A DNA stretch of 46,993 nt. Origin: Candidatus Faecousia excrementipullorum. Lineage in GTDB: Bacteria > Bacillota > Clostridia > Oscillospirales > Oscillospiraceae. A model generated the notes under the pieces. It saw nothing but the letters and a program-made list of their open reading frames with translations. It did no database searches and had not been told where the DNA came from. A program made the position numbers and the translations under genes. The number at the start of each line of letters is the position of its first letter. Within the stretch, counting starts at the first letter, position 1. Shown here piece by piece: positions 1 through 7,114 of this stretch. The stretch lies in assembly GCA_018712825.1 (NCBI GenBank), contig DVGG01000062.1, forward strand, positions 1 through 46,993, read 5' to 3'.

Positions 1-49
1 CGTTTCCCTCTGAATGCGATAATTTACATTGTAAAGAAAGCGTTACCAA

Positions 50-98
50 ACGGTTCTGATTCGTAGTCAGACACTCTATCCAGTTGCGCTATGGGTGC
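50..98 (-). pseudogene. 5' half of a tRNA-Arg(ACG) gene, lacking its T arm
   Basis: Read on the minus strand from 98 downward, the sequence starts with the acceptor 5' strand GCACCCA, then a D arm containing AACTGGATA. A five-pair anticodon stem TCTGA/TCAGA follows, with loop CTACGAA (anticodon ACG, complementary to 62-64). Below about position 54 no T arm (GGTTCRA...) and no matching acceptor 3' strand can be found, so only the 5' part of the gene is present. Break points just 3' of the anticodon arm are typical of tyrosine-recombinase attachment sites, but a misassembled contig end is equally possible. Confidence 0.7.
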
Positions 99-106
99 AT
101 ATTCAA

Positions 107-137
107 TGCCGAGGACCGGAATCGAACCGGTACGGTG
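107..137 (-). pseudogene. 3' end of a tRNA-Leu-type gene, truncated
   Basis: On the minus strand, 131-115 forms a T arm: ACCGG, loop TTCGATT, CCGGT. It is followed by the acceptor strand CCTCGGC and discriminator A at 107. The bases at 132-137 fit the end of a long variable arm, so a leucine (class II) tRNA is the likeliest source. No D or anticodon arm follows upstream; the sequence changes directly into metK coding sequence near 138. About eight bases separate this 3' end from the 5' end of the tRNA-Arg fragment, as in a tRNA array. Confidence 0.65.
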
Positions 138-138
138 G

Positions 139-432
139 GCAGCCGGTCTTGCCGCCCAGGTGCAGGTGCAGCTGGCCTACGCCATCGGTGTGGCGGAGCC
201 GGTTTCCGTCCGGGTGGACAGCTTCGGCACCGGCGTAATTTCCGACGAGGCTATGACGGAGCTGCTGCGCAAGACCTGCGACATGACCCCTGGCGGCATC
301 ATCCGCAAGCTGAACCTCCGCCGCCCCATCTACAAGGACACGGCCATGACCGGCCACTTCGGCGTGGAGAACCGCCCCTGGGAGGCTACCGACCTGGCTG
401 ACCAGCTGAAGGAACTGGCAAAATCTCTGTAA
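139..432 (+). pseudogene. metK: S-adenosylmethionine synthetase, C-terminal fragment
   Basis: The last 97 codons of MetK are intact. They run from [21 protein letters not shown] through [21 protein letters not shown] and [11 protein letters not shown] to a TAA stop. MetK makes S-adenosylmethionine from methionine and ATP and is normally about 390-400 residues, so some 300 N-terminal residues, including the ATP and metal sites, are missing. Upstream of codon 139 the frame reads through tRNA sequence, which is not MetK. An ATG at 91 is in frame but lies inside the tRNA-Arg remnant. Either the gene was cut by a rearrangement or the contig is chimeric here; an intact copy elsewhere would be expected because metK is usually essential. 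Confidence 0.85.
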
Positions 433-446
433 TCGGAGGAAAAAAC

Positions 447-854
447 ATGGATATTGCAGATTGGCTGGGCATTAAAAGCCGGGAACAGGAGGAACGGGAG
501 TTTCAGGCCTTTTCGGAAAACTCCTTCCCCTACGGGCAGCCCCAGCGGGACAAGGTTGAAGCACTTTTAAGCCAGTTGTTTCCCAAGGAGAAGAAGCAGT
601 TTACCATGATGCTGTTCCTGCTGGGCAAGCAGTACTACCACGGCTACGGCCTGCGAAACGAGCAGGACTACCAAGGCTATACCCAGGAGGAGCGGCTGAA
701 CATTGCGGCCAAGAGCCTGAACCGTCAGCTCTTCGGCAAGCATAAAAAGAGCCTGACCATCTATCTTGCCCTGATTGCGGCGGATGCCCGGGTGGACGAG
801 AACCTTCTGTACCCCACCGTTCAGGAGATTCTGGAACAGGCAAAAGAATACTAA
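447..854 (+). CDS. Uncharacterised 135-aa protein following metK
   Basis: This complete gene starts 14 bases after the metK stop with a GGAGG site at 436-440, so it was probably co-transcribed with metK. The product is soluble, charged and looks helical. It has no signal peptide, no membrane segment and no motif I recognise. Residues 50-90 (MMLFLLGKQYYHGYGL and following) are nearly identical, at DNA level too, to a second truncated copy at 2461-2787. The two C-termini differ more (LFGKHKK versus LTGKHRK), which suggests two paralogues with local gene conversion, or a duplication followed by drift. Function unknown. Confidence 0.7.
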   Translation: MDIADWLGIKSREQEEREFQAFSENSFPYGQPQRDKVEALLSQLFPKEKKQFTMMLFLLGKQYYHGYGLRNEQDYQGYTQEERLNIAAKSLNRQLFGKHKKSLTIYLALIAADARVDENLLYPTVQEILEQAKEY

Positions 855-860
855 AAAACC

Positions 861-896
861 GGGGCAGCCCCTTTTGGGAGCTGCCCCATATTTTTA
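861..896 (+). terminator. Rho-independent terminator after the 135-aa gene
   Basis: GGGGCAGC (861-868) pairs with GCTGCCCC (880-887), followed by the T-rich tail ATATTTTTA. It lies seven bases after the stop codon. Confidence 0.8.
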
Positions 897-988
897 TACC
901 GGATGATGGACAATGCCCACAAACAGAGGTAGCCCGGGACGGTCACCGTCATTCTTCGGAAATAATTAAATCACAATGGAATTTCCTG

Positions 989-1017
989 TTGCATTTATGG
1001 AATGACTATGATATAAC
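989..1017 (+). promoter_or_regulatory. Predicted sigma-A promoter for the 46-aa membrane microprotein
   Basis: TTGCAT (989-994), a 17-base spacer, then TATAAC (1012-1017). It lies about 75 bases upstream of the ATG at 1094 in an AT-rich stretch. The interval 897-988 holds no gene; it contains only the 13-base palindrome GACGGTCACCGTC (938-950). Confidence 0.5.
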
Positions 1018-1093
1018 TACCTAAATAAAAGTTTTCTTTGCGGGGGGATGTTTGCCCAACAACGCATTCTGAAAAAGGAAAGGAGAAAATTCT

Positions 1094-1234
1094 ATGGATA
1101 AAGCAATTCTGGCGTTTTTATTGAGCGTTGGTTTTGGAATCTGGCTCTCATTTTTTAATCATGGGATGGGAGTGGTTATTGCAGTCAGTATTATCGGGGC
1201 ATTTCTTATCTATCAGAATGAGTCGAAAAAATAA
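1094..1234 (+). CDS. 46-aa two-helix membrane microprotein
   Basis: The ORF is preceded by a strong AAAGGAGA-type site (about 1077-1086) and followed at once by a terminator. The product begins MDKAILAFLLSVGFGIW, has a short polar FNHGMG turn at residues 21-26, a second hydrophobic helix (VVIAVSIIGAFLIY) and a charged NESKK tail. This is a small membrane hairpin of the kind seen in holin-like, toxin-like or regulatory microproteins; nothing allows a choice among these. Base composition is AT-richer than the flanking core genes, like the secreted-protein gene that faces it. Promoter, ribosome site and terminator together argue that it is expressed. Confidence 0.65.
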   Translation: MDKAILAFLLSVGFGIWLSFFNHGMGVVIAVSIIGAFLIYQNESKK

Positions 1235-1267
1235 AAGGAGGGAGGGCTGGGGCCCCCCTCCTTTTTT
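1235..1267 (+). terminator. Terminator after the 46-aa gene
   Basis: AGGAGGG (1236-1242) pairs with CCCTCCT (1256-1262) and runs into six T residues. It directly abuts the stop codon. Confidence 0.85.
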
Positions 1268-1325
1268 GAAAGTGTAAACATTTTTGGTTTAGGCGCTGCT
1301 TTTGTCAGAGGTTATAATTCAAAAG

Positions 1326-2171
1326 CTACCAAGAAATGGTTTTCTGATTTCCACGCTCGTCGTAATTGGAACCTCCTGAGATAGAAAAACCTCCGTAAGA
1401 TACAACATTTACGCTTATGCCAAAGTCCATTTTGGGGTGAACATAGTGGCCGTAAAGGATTGTGGAACCTGCAGCAGTGGTATTCTTAGGAGCGAGTTTA
1501 AATGTACCATAACCGTACAATTTTGTAGGCGTTATCCCATTATACCCTTTGAGATCAGCATACCAAGTTACGCCGGAGGAGCTTGCGTTAGCATAGCCAT
1601 ATTCAGAGGAGTGAATCTGACCAATATACGGACCAGATACGGCGCCAGTTGTTGCGTTTTCGATAAATCCATCGTACATGTCAACTTTGTAAAAGGAATT
1701 AGATACCATTTCAAATTTGCTACTGTCCCACGATACAGAAATGGGATCTTGCCAACGGAAGAATGGGAGTTTAAGCCAATTATAGTTGTATGATACTTTA
1801 ATGTAATCGAGGGTTGCACCTGGAATCATCGGACTCCGGGAGTAAGTAAAGGTCAGAGAAAGATCAGAGGTAGGGATTTGTCCGCGGGGAGAGATATATG
1901 AGCCGTCTTCTTCAACATGTATGTCAATAAAGGAAGAAGTTGATTCATCGTAATATGTTATAACTGCTCCCATAAAGCCGACATTTTCGTCGTAAAGATC
2001 AAGTTTTGAGCTATAATCCATTGTATCAAGGACAATCTGCGGATATCCTCTTGTCAGTAGTTCGGAATTAATCGTTTCTTCGGAAACAGAATTGGATTCG
2101 GTAGCAAAGACTGGCATAGAAGCAGAAAGCAACAATGCAAATGACAGAATGAGAGATAGAAATTTTTTCAT
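1326..2171 (-). CDS. Secreted protein of unknown function, 281 aa
   Basis: The N-terminus is a clear Sec signal peptide: MKKF, a hydrophobic core at residues 5-16, and probable cleavage after VFA near residue 23. The mature part of about 258 residues is rich in Tyr, Ser, Gly and Trp, has no cysteine, no membrane segment and no LPXTG anchor, and looks beta-rich. Recognisable stretches are RGYPQIVLDTMDYSSK (about 42-57), FFRWQDPISVSWDSSKF (about 137-153) and YGHYVHPKMDFG near the C-terminus. It has the look of a conserved exported protein of Clostridia, but I cannot name a family or activity. Codon use is AT-richer than its neighbours, suggesting transfer. It has its own promoter and an AAAGGAGAA ribosome site. 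Confidence 0.8.
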   Translation of the reverse strand: MKKFLSLILSFALLLSASMPVFATESNSVSEETINSELLTRGYPQIVLDTMDYSSKLDLYDENVGFMGAVITYYDESTSSFIDIHVEEDGSYISPRGQIPTSDLSLTFTYSRSPMIPGATLDYIKVSYNYNWLKLPFFRWQDPISVSWDSSKFEMVSNSFYKVDMYDGFIENATTGAVSGPYIGQIHSSEYGYANASSSGVTWYADLKGYNGITPTKLYGYGTFKLAPKNTTAAGSTILYGHYVHPKMDFGISVNVVSYGGFSISGGSNYDERGNQKTISW

Positions 2172-2278
2172 AAATTATTCTCCTTTATTCTTGTTATGGG
2201 TGAACTGCTGATGCTTCATTTCCTGCCCCACTGGAATCACCTCTTTCGTTTGGGATAATGCAAGAAATTTCTACCATA

Positions 2279-2307
2279 ATTATAAACTATTTTGGTTAAT
2301 ATTGCAA
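2279..2307 (-). promoter_or_regulatory. Predicted sigma-A promoter of the secreted-protein gene
   Basis: On the minus strand TTGCAA (2307-2302), exactly 17 bases, then a perfect TATAAT (2284-2279). The resulting 5' leader is about 100 bases. The rest of 2172-2458 is AT-rich and holds nothing else I can support. Confidence 0.75.
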
Positions 2308-2460
2308 GACCAAATAGTAAATCTGTGTGTGAGTAATTGCGGGTTTCAAAAAATGCGATAATAAGACGGATAAAATTTTTACAATTTGAGAAATGGGAAT
2401 ATTAAAAAATGTTAAGGTATGAAAAACTTCCACCCACTATTCTTAGTTGGTAAGGACTGA

Positions 2461-2787
2461 AAACCGGGGCAGCCTCAGCGGGACAAGGTTGGGGAGCTTC
2501 TGAGGGGGCTTTTATCCAAGGAGAAGAAGCAGTTTGCCATGATGCTGTTCCTGCTGGGCAAGCAGTACTACCACGGCTACGGCCTGCGAAACGAGCAGGA
2601 CTACCAAGGCTATACCCAGGAGGAGCGGCTGAACATTGCGGCAAAGAGTCTGAACCGTCAGCTTACCGGCAAGCACAGAAAGAGCCTGACCACATACCTT
2701 GCCCTGATTGCGGCGGATGCCCAGGTGGACGAGAATCTTCTTTACCCCACTGCCCAGGAAATTCAGGAGCAGGCCCGGGCGTTGTAA
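2461..2787 (+). pseudogene. 5'-truncated second copy of the 135-aa gene
   Basis: From 2467 the sequence matches codons 30-135 of the gene at 447 (GQPQRDKV to the C-terminal QEIQEQARAL), with a central block almost identical in DNA. The first 29 codons are missing. Instead, 2460-2474 repeats 15 bases (AAAACCGGGGCAGCC) also found just after the stop of the first copy (855-869). An in-frame TGA lies at 2458-2460 and no start codon with a ribosome site precedes the homology. The ATG at 2539 could give only an 82-residue remnant. Most likely a pseudogene formed by recombination at the shared GGGCAGCC. Confidence 0.75.
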
Positions 2788-2802
2788 GAGAAGTAATAAA
2801 AC

Positions 2803-2848
2803 CCGGCAGGATGAGGGGAAAGCGCCCCAAATCCTGCCGGATTTTTAT
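2803..2848. terminator. Bidirectional terminator between convergent genes
   Basis: CCGGCAGGAT (2803-2812) pairs with ATCCTGCCGG (2831-2840), with an inner GGGG/CCCC pairing. Plus-strand read-out ends in ATTTTTATTT; the minus-strand read-out has a GTTTTATT tail. It serves the pseudogene on the left and the flippase gene on the right. Confidence 0.8.
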
Positions 2849-4323
2849 TTGCCACGCACCAGGGCCCTTGCCCATTGAAAATCCGCCTTCTTCACTACCC
2901 CCAGCAGGCACAAAAGGCAGAAAAAGATACCAAGAAACCCAAAAGCCCGCACCAGGGGACTGACCGCCAGAGCCGCCCCGGCCATGGAAGCGGCAGCGGC
3001 CAGCAAGGTCAAAAGCGGCTGGGTGGCAGATTGGGCATAGCCCGATACCCGCAACAGCCTTCTCAGGCTCAGACAGAAATTGATAAAATGGGTGACAAAA
3101 AAGCTGCAAAAATACCCGTGGAGGCCAAACCGGGGCAGCAGTACAAACAGCAGCCCCACATCCATGGCGGAGGTGAGGATGTTGTACCGGACACAGGCGG
3201 TTTGCTGCCCCAGACCCTTGGTCATGGCGTCAATGAGGGAGTCGGCGTAGAGCATGGGAATCAGCAGGGCAAAAGCCTTGAGGTAAGGCGCTGGGGCACC
3301 GGTGTGGTAGATGGCTCCGCACAGACCGTCCGCCGTGAGAAAGATGATCCCGGCGCAGGCACAGCCATAGAGAAGCCCCACGTGCAGGCACCGCCCCACT
3401 AAGTAAGAAATCCGCTTCCGGCTTCCTACGGCGGCACACCGGGCAAGCTCCGGCACCAGAAGCTCCGACAGACCGAAAAGAATGGCAGCCGGGAACATCA
3501 TAATGGGAAACACCATGCCGCACACCATGCCAAAGGCTGCCAGGGGGCTTTGGGTGCCTTCGTACAGGGCCAGCCGCTTGGGAACCATGAGATTTTCCCC
3601 GGTGGAAATCCCTGCTTTCAGATCGTCTGCCGCCGCCAGGGGCAGGGCGATTTTCAGAAGCCTTCCGGCAATGGGAATCCGGGGCCCGGCGGCCGTCCGT
3701 TCCCGGAGCCTCAGAACCCACAGGCAGGCTAAGGTAAAGCAGCTGCCCAGACCTTGCCCCACCACCACGGCGATACAGGCCCGCAGGGGGTCGCTCCCGG
3801 CCCAGAGAGTCAGCAGGGAAAAAACCGTCCCCATAAAGGTCAGCTGCTCCGCCACCTCCACCGCCGCCAGGGTGCGAATCCGGTTGGCGGCGGTAAAATA
3901 CCCGGTCATGACACCGCACAGGCAGTTGATAGGCAGAAACATTGCAAAAATCCGAATCGCCGGGAAAATCTCCGGCGCACCAATCCAGCTTTCGGCAATT
4001 ACCGGCGCAAAGCAGTAAAGTCCCATGCTCACCGTCACACTGAAAACCAGGCTGTAAAGGGTGCAGCCGGAGAGCACCCAGTGGACATTGTGCTTTCTGC
4101 CCTTTCCCAGCTCCTCGGCGGTGAGATACATGGCGCTGGTGCGCACCCCGGCGGCCCCGGCAATCATGGCCAGCCCTCCTACAGAAAGGAGCAGGTGCAG
4201 AAGGCCAATTCCCTCCGGCCCGATTTTCCCGGAGAGATAGACCTGAAAAGAGGTGCTGATCAGCCGCAGCAGAAGATTCACTCCGGTGAGCAGCAGGGAG
4301 CTGTAAAAAATCCGTGATTTCAA
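2845..4323 (-). CDS. SpoVB/MurJ-like MOP-superfamily flippase
   Basis: A 492-residue polytopic membrane protein with about 14 hydrophobic helices, the layout of the MOP superfamily. It fits the SpoVB/polysaccharide-exporter branch: N-terminal SSLLLTGVNLLLRLISTSFQ, then a GPEGIGLLHLLLS segment matching the G-x-x-G-x-G loop after helix 1 in SpoVB homologues. Such proteins flip undecaprenyl-linked sugars (lipid II or polysaccharide units) across the cytoplasmic membrane; SpoVB itself acts in spore cortex synthesis. The start is TTG at 4323, because homology begins at once and no better start exists. Its ribosome site lies inside the hairpin that terminates nth. A general lipid-linked glycan exporter is the alternative. 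Confidence 0.8.
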   Translation of the reverse strand: MKSRIFYSSLLLTGVNLLLRLISTSFQVYLSGKIGPEGIGLLHLLLSVGGLAMIAGAAGVRTSAMYLTAEELGKGRKHNVHWVLSGCTLYSLVFSVTVSMGLYCFAPVIAESWIGAPEIFPAIRIFAMFLPINCLCGVMTGYFTAANRIRTLAAVEVAEQLTFMGTVFSLLTLWAGSDPLRACIAVVVGQGLGSCFTLACLWVLRLRERTAAGPRIPIAGRLLKIALPLAAADDLKAGISTGENLMVPKRLALYEGTQSPLAAFGMVCGMVFPIMMFPAAILFGLSELLVPELARCAAVGSRKRISYLVGRCLHVGLLYGCACAGIIFLTADGLCGAIYHTGAPAPYLKAFALLIPMLYADSLIDAMTKGLGQQTACVRYNILTSAMDVGLLFVLLPRFGLHGYFCSFFVTHFINFCLSLRRLLRVSGYAQSATQPLLTLLAAAASMAGAALAVSPLVRAFGFLGIFFCLLCLLGVVKKADFQWARALVRGK

Positions 4324-4362
4324 AAAATCCCCCCTTGTCCTAAGTGTATTGGGACAAGGGGG
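4322..4362 (-). terminator. Terminator of nth overlapping the flippase start
   Basis: On the minus strand CCCCCTTGTCC (4362-4352 complement) pairs with GGACAAGGGGG (4340-4330 complement), loop of 11, followed by GATTTTTTG. The T run includes the TTG start codon of the flippase gene, and the G run in the 3' arm is its only ribosome-site candidate. It can therefore act both as the nth terminator and as a structure hiding the next ribosome site. Confidence 0.75.
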
Positions 4363-4371
4363 AAATATGCT

Positions 4372-5001
4372 TTATGGGGCGTTGTGCTCCCGGCAGAACA
4401 TTCCCAGGGGACATTCCTGGCACTTGGGAGAGCGGGCGGTGCAGATATCCCGGCCGAAAAGCACAATCCGGTGACAGAAGTCGCTGCTCTCCTCCGGGGG
4501 CAGAATCTTCCGCAGCTGCTGCTCCACCTTCTCCGGGTCTTTTCCCTGGGAAAGGCCCAGCCGTCCGCAAATCCTTATGCAGTGGGTATCGCACACCACA
4601 CTGCCCGGCACCTGGTACAAATCCCCCAGCAGCAGATTGGCGGTTTTCCGCCCCACCCCGGGAAGCTTCAGAAGCTCCTCCATGGTGCCGGGAACCTTGC
4701 CGCCGTACTGGGTAAGGAGCATCTGGCAGGCACCTACAATATCCTTGGCCTTCTGGCGAAAGAAGCCGCAGGTTTTCACATATTCCTCCACCGCCTCCAC
4801 AGGCGCCTGGGCCATAGCCTCCAGGGTAGGATAAGCGGCAAACAGCGCCGGGGTCACCAGATTCACCCGGGCGTCGGTGCACTGGGCAGAGAGCCGCACG
4901 GCAATCATCAGTTCATAGTCCTTTTCATAGTGCAGCGCACACACAGACTGGGGGTAGCGTTCTTTCAAAGCGGCAATAATGCCTGCAACCTTCTCGTTCA
5001 T
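4372..5001 (-). CDS. nth: Endonuclease III, DNA glycosylase/AP lyase
   Basis: Endonuclease III removes oxidised pyrimidines and cleaves the abasic site in base-excision repair. The chosen ATG (5001) gives 209 residues and has an AGGAGG site seven bases upstream; an in-frame extension upstream lacks one. Visible features are the helix-hairpin-helix LPGVGRKTAN with catalytic Lys119, the catalytic Asp138 in VVCDTHCIRI, and the iron-sulfur loop C-x6-C-x2-C-x5-C at residues 187, 194, 197 and 203. These positions agree almost exactly with the Escherichia coli enzyme (Lys120, Asp138, Cys187/194/197/203). It is upstream of the flippase gene but separated from it by a terminator. Confidence 0.96.
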   Translation of the reverse strand: MNEKVAGIIAALKERYPQSVCALHYEKDYELMIAVRLSAQCTDARVNLVTPALFAAYPTLEAMAQAPVEAVEEYVKTCGFFRQKAKDIVGACQMLLTQYGGKVPGTMEELLKLPGVGRKTANLLLGDLYQVPGSVVCDTHCIRICGRLGLSQGKDPEKVEQQLRKILPPEESSDFCHRIVLFGRDICTARSPKCQECPLGMFCREHNAP

Positions 5002-5117
5002 AAGCACCTCCTGATTTTTCTGCAATTTTATCACAAATTCCCGAAAAAAGAAAGGGGGCTGTCACAAAAGGGAGGGGATGGGGATAAGATGATACAGTGT
5101 TCGGAAGGAGGATGGCT

Positions 5118-5345
5118 ATGGAACGGAGATTGGATGACTTGCGGCCGGGAGACGCTGCCGTGGTCAAGGCCGTGAATACAAATACCCATTTACGCAGACG
5201 CCTGCAGGATTTTGGTTTTGTTCCGGGGACTCTCGTGACCTGCCGGTACCTGGGGCCGGGGCGAAAGGTTGCGGCGCTGGAATTCCGGGGCACGGTGCTT
5301 GCTATGCGGATGGAAGATTTGTGTGACATCCGGGTGGTGTGCTGA
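5118..5345 (+). CDS. feoA: Ferrous iron transport protein A
   Basis: A 75-residue SH3-like FeoA protein. Hallmarks are MERRLDDLRPGDAAVV at the start, RRRLQDFGFVPGT in the middle and a final beta strand MRMEDLCDIRVV. FeoA is a cytosolic partner of the FeoB iron transporter. ATG 5118 is preferred because it lies seven bases after GGAAGGAGG; ATG 5112 and GTG 5097 are too close to or upstream of the site. The stop overlaps the feoB start (TGATG), implying translational coupling. No feoC is present. I found no clear Fur box or sigma-A promoter in the short gap to nth. Confidence 0.93.
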   Translation: MERRLDDLRPGDAAVVKAVNTNTHLRRRLQDFGFVPGTLVTCRYLGPGRKVAALEFRGTVLAMRMEDLCDIRVVC

Positions 5346-7114
5346 TGGGGCCGCTGATTACACGAAGGATTCAGGTGGCCTTTGTGGGCTGCCCCAATGT
5401 GGGGAAGAGCACCCTCTTCAATGCCCTCACCGGGATGCGCCAGCATACAGGCAACTGGCCGGGAAAGACCGTGGGCATGGCCCGGGGCCGTCATCGCCGG
5501 GGGAATACAGAGCTGGTGATTACGGACTTGCCGGGCACCTACAGCCTCCGGGGCGCCTCTCGGGACGAACAGGTGGCGGCCCGGTACATAGCCCGGGAGG
5601 ACTGGGACTGTGTGGTGGTTGTCTGCGATGCCAGCTGCCTGGAGCGGAGCCTGATTCTTGCCCTGCAGGTGCTGGAAAAGGCAAAGCGGGCGGTGGTGTG
5701 CCTGAACCTGATGGATGAGGCAAAGCGCCGGGGAATCTGGGTAAACCATAGAAGCCTGTCCCGGCAGCTGGGGGTTCCGGTGGTGTGTACCGCCGGGGAT
5801 GACCGTCAGGGACTGGAGGAACTGACGGAGGTTATCTGTACCGCCGCCGCCCAGCCGGAGAGGGAACCCCTCCCCCGGTGGGAAAACCCGGTGTTTGCGG
5901 CGGAGGAGATGGCAAAGGACTGCGTAAAAAAGGACGGAAAGGACCACGACTTCTGGCGCAGAAAAATCGATCAGCTGCTGGTAAGCCGCCGCTTTGGAGG
6001 AGGGTTTTTGTGCCTTACCCTGTTTTTTATTGTGTGGCTGACAGTCTGGGGGGCCAATTACCCCTCGGAGCTGCTTCAAAGGGGCTTTGATGCCCTGTAT
6101 GGGGTGTTTCATGGCTGGCTCTCACCGGCCCCTGCCTGGTTTTCAGGACTCCTTCTGGATGGGGTGTATGCCACCTGTACCCGGGTGGCGGCGGTGATGC
6201 TGCCTCCTATGGCAATCTTTTTTCCCCTCTTTACCCTTTTGGAGGATGTGGGGTATCTTCCCAGAATGGCATTTCTTCTGGACCCGGCCATGGCCCGCTG
6301 TGGCGGCTGCGGCAAGCAGGCCCTGACGCTGTGTATGGGCCTTGGCTGCAATGCAGTGGGGGTCATGGGGTGCCGGATTATCGAGTCCCCCCGAGAGCGC
6401 ACAGCGGCTATGCTGACCAACGCTTTTGTGCCCTGTAACGGCCGTTTTCCCACCCTGATTGTGTTGGGGAGCCTGTTCTTTTCCCAGGCCGGGGCAGCCT
6501 TGGCGGTAGCAGCTTGCGTGGCTTTGGGGGTGGTGGGAGCCATGGCGGTGTCGGGAGTGCTGAACAGGACTGTGCTTCGCGCCCAGCCCAGCAGCTTTCT
6601 CATGGAGATGCCGCCCTTCCGCCGCCCCCGGCTTGGCAAAATCCTGGTTCGCTCCCTGGCGGACCGTACCATATTCATAACCGGAAGAGCCATGAAGGTG
6701 GCAGCCCCGGCAGGAGCCCTCCTGTGGCTTTTGTCCTACACGGGCCTTCTTGCCACCATAGCCGGGTGGCTGGATCCCCTGGGGCTGATTCTGGGGATGA
6801 ACGGCATCATCCTGCTGGGCTTTATCCTTGCTCTTCCTGCCAATGAACTGACCATTCCGGTGATTCTCATGGGACTGGGGGGCAGCACCTTGCAGGCGGT
6901 GGGGGAAATCAGTCCCCAGCTCCTGCTGAGCGCCGGATTTACCTGGCAGATGGCCCTTTGCACCATGGTGTTTACCCTGTACCACTGGCCCTGTGCCACC
7001 ACCTTAATGACCATTTACCGGGAATCCGGCAGCATAAAGAAAACAGCGGCGGCAGGAATCCTGCCCACCGCTGTGGGGGTTACTCTATGTTTTCTTCTGA
7101 ATCTTCTTCTGTGA
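5345..7114 (+). CDS. feoB: Ferrous iron transport protein B (GTPase-permease)
   Basis: FeoB imports Fe2+ across the cytoplasmic membrane. The N-terminal G domain shows G1 GCPNVGKST (residues 15-23), the Feo signature TGNWPGKTV, G3 DLPG (62-65) and G4 NLMD (122-125). The membrane part contains the gate core GLGCNAVGVMGCRIIESPRERTAA, cut here to its core GCNAVGV and ESPRERT, and then NAFVPCNGRFPTL. At 589 residues it is at the short end (many FeoB proteins have 650-770), mainly because the spacer after the G domain and the C-terminal tail are brief. The ATG at 5345 overlaps the feoA stop. Its last 35 bases overlap the end of the convergent gene at 7080. Confidence 0.95.
   Translation: MGPLITRRIQVAFVGCPNVGKSTLFNALTGMRQHTGNWPGKTVGMARGRHRRGNTELVITDLPGTYSLRGASRDEQVAARYIAREDWDCVVVVCDASCLERSLILALQVLEKAKRAVVCLNLMDEAKRRGIWVNHRSLSRQLGVPVVCTAGDDRQGLEELTEVICTAAAQPEREPLPRWENPVFAAEEMAKDCVKKDGKDHDFWRRKIDQLLVSRRFGGGFLCLTLFFIVWLTVWGANYPSELLQRGFDALYGVFHGWLSPAPAWFSGLLLDGVYATCTRVAAVMLPPMAIFFPLFTLLEDVGYLPRMAFLLDPAMARCGGCGKQALTLCMGLGCNAVGVMGCRIIESPRERTAAMLTNAFVPCNGRFPTLIVLGSLFFSQAGAALAVAACVALGVVGAMAVSGVLNRTVLRAQPSSFLMEMPPFRRPRLGKILVRSLADRTIFITGRAMKVAAPAGALLWLLSYTGLLATIAGWLDPLGLILGMNGIILLGFILALPANELTIPVILMGLGGSTLQAVGEISPQLLLSAGFTWQMALCTMVFTLYHWPCATTLMTIYRESGSIKKTAAAGILPTAVGVTLCFLLNLLL

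Noticed and set aside
2539..2787. 82-codon frame as an independent gene
   Set aside because: It is the rest of the truncated second copy; no ribosome site precedes its ATG.
447..2787. Insertion sequence or transposon between the duplicated copies
   Set aside because: No transposase frame and no terminal inverted repeats were found; the 15-base direct repeats fit the first gene's own 3' flank.
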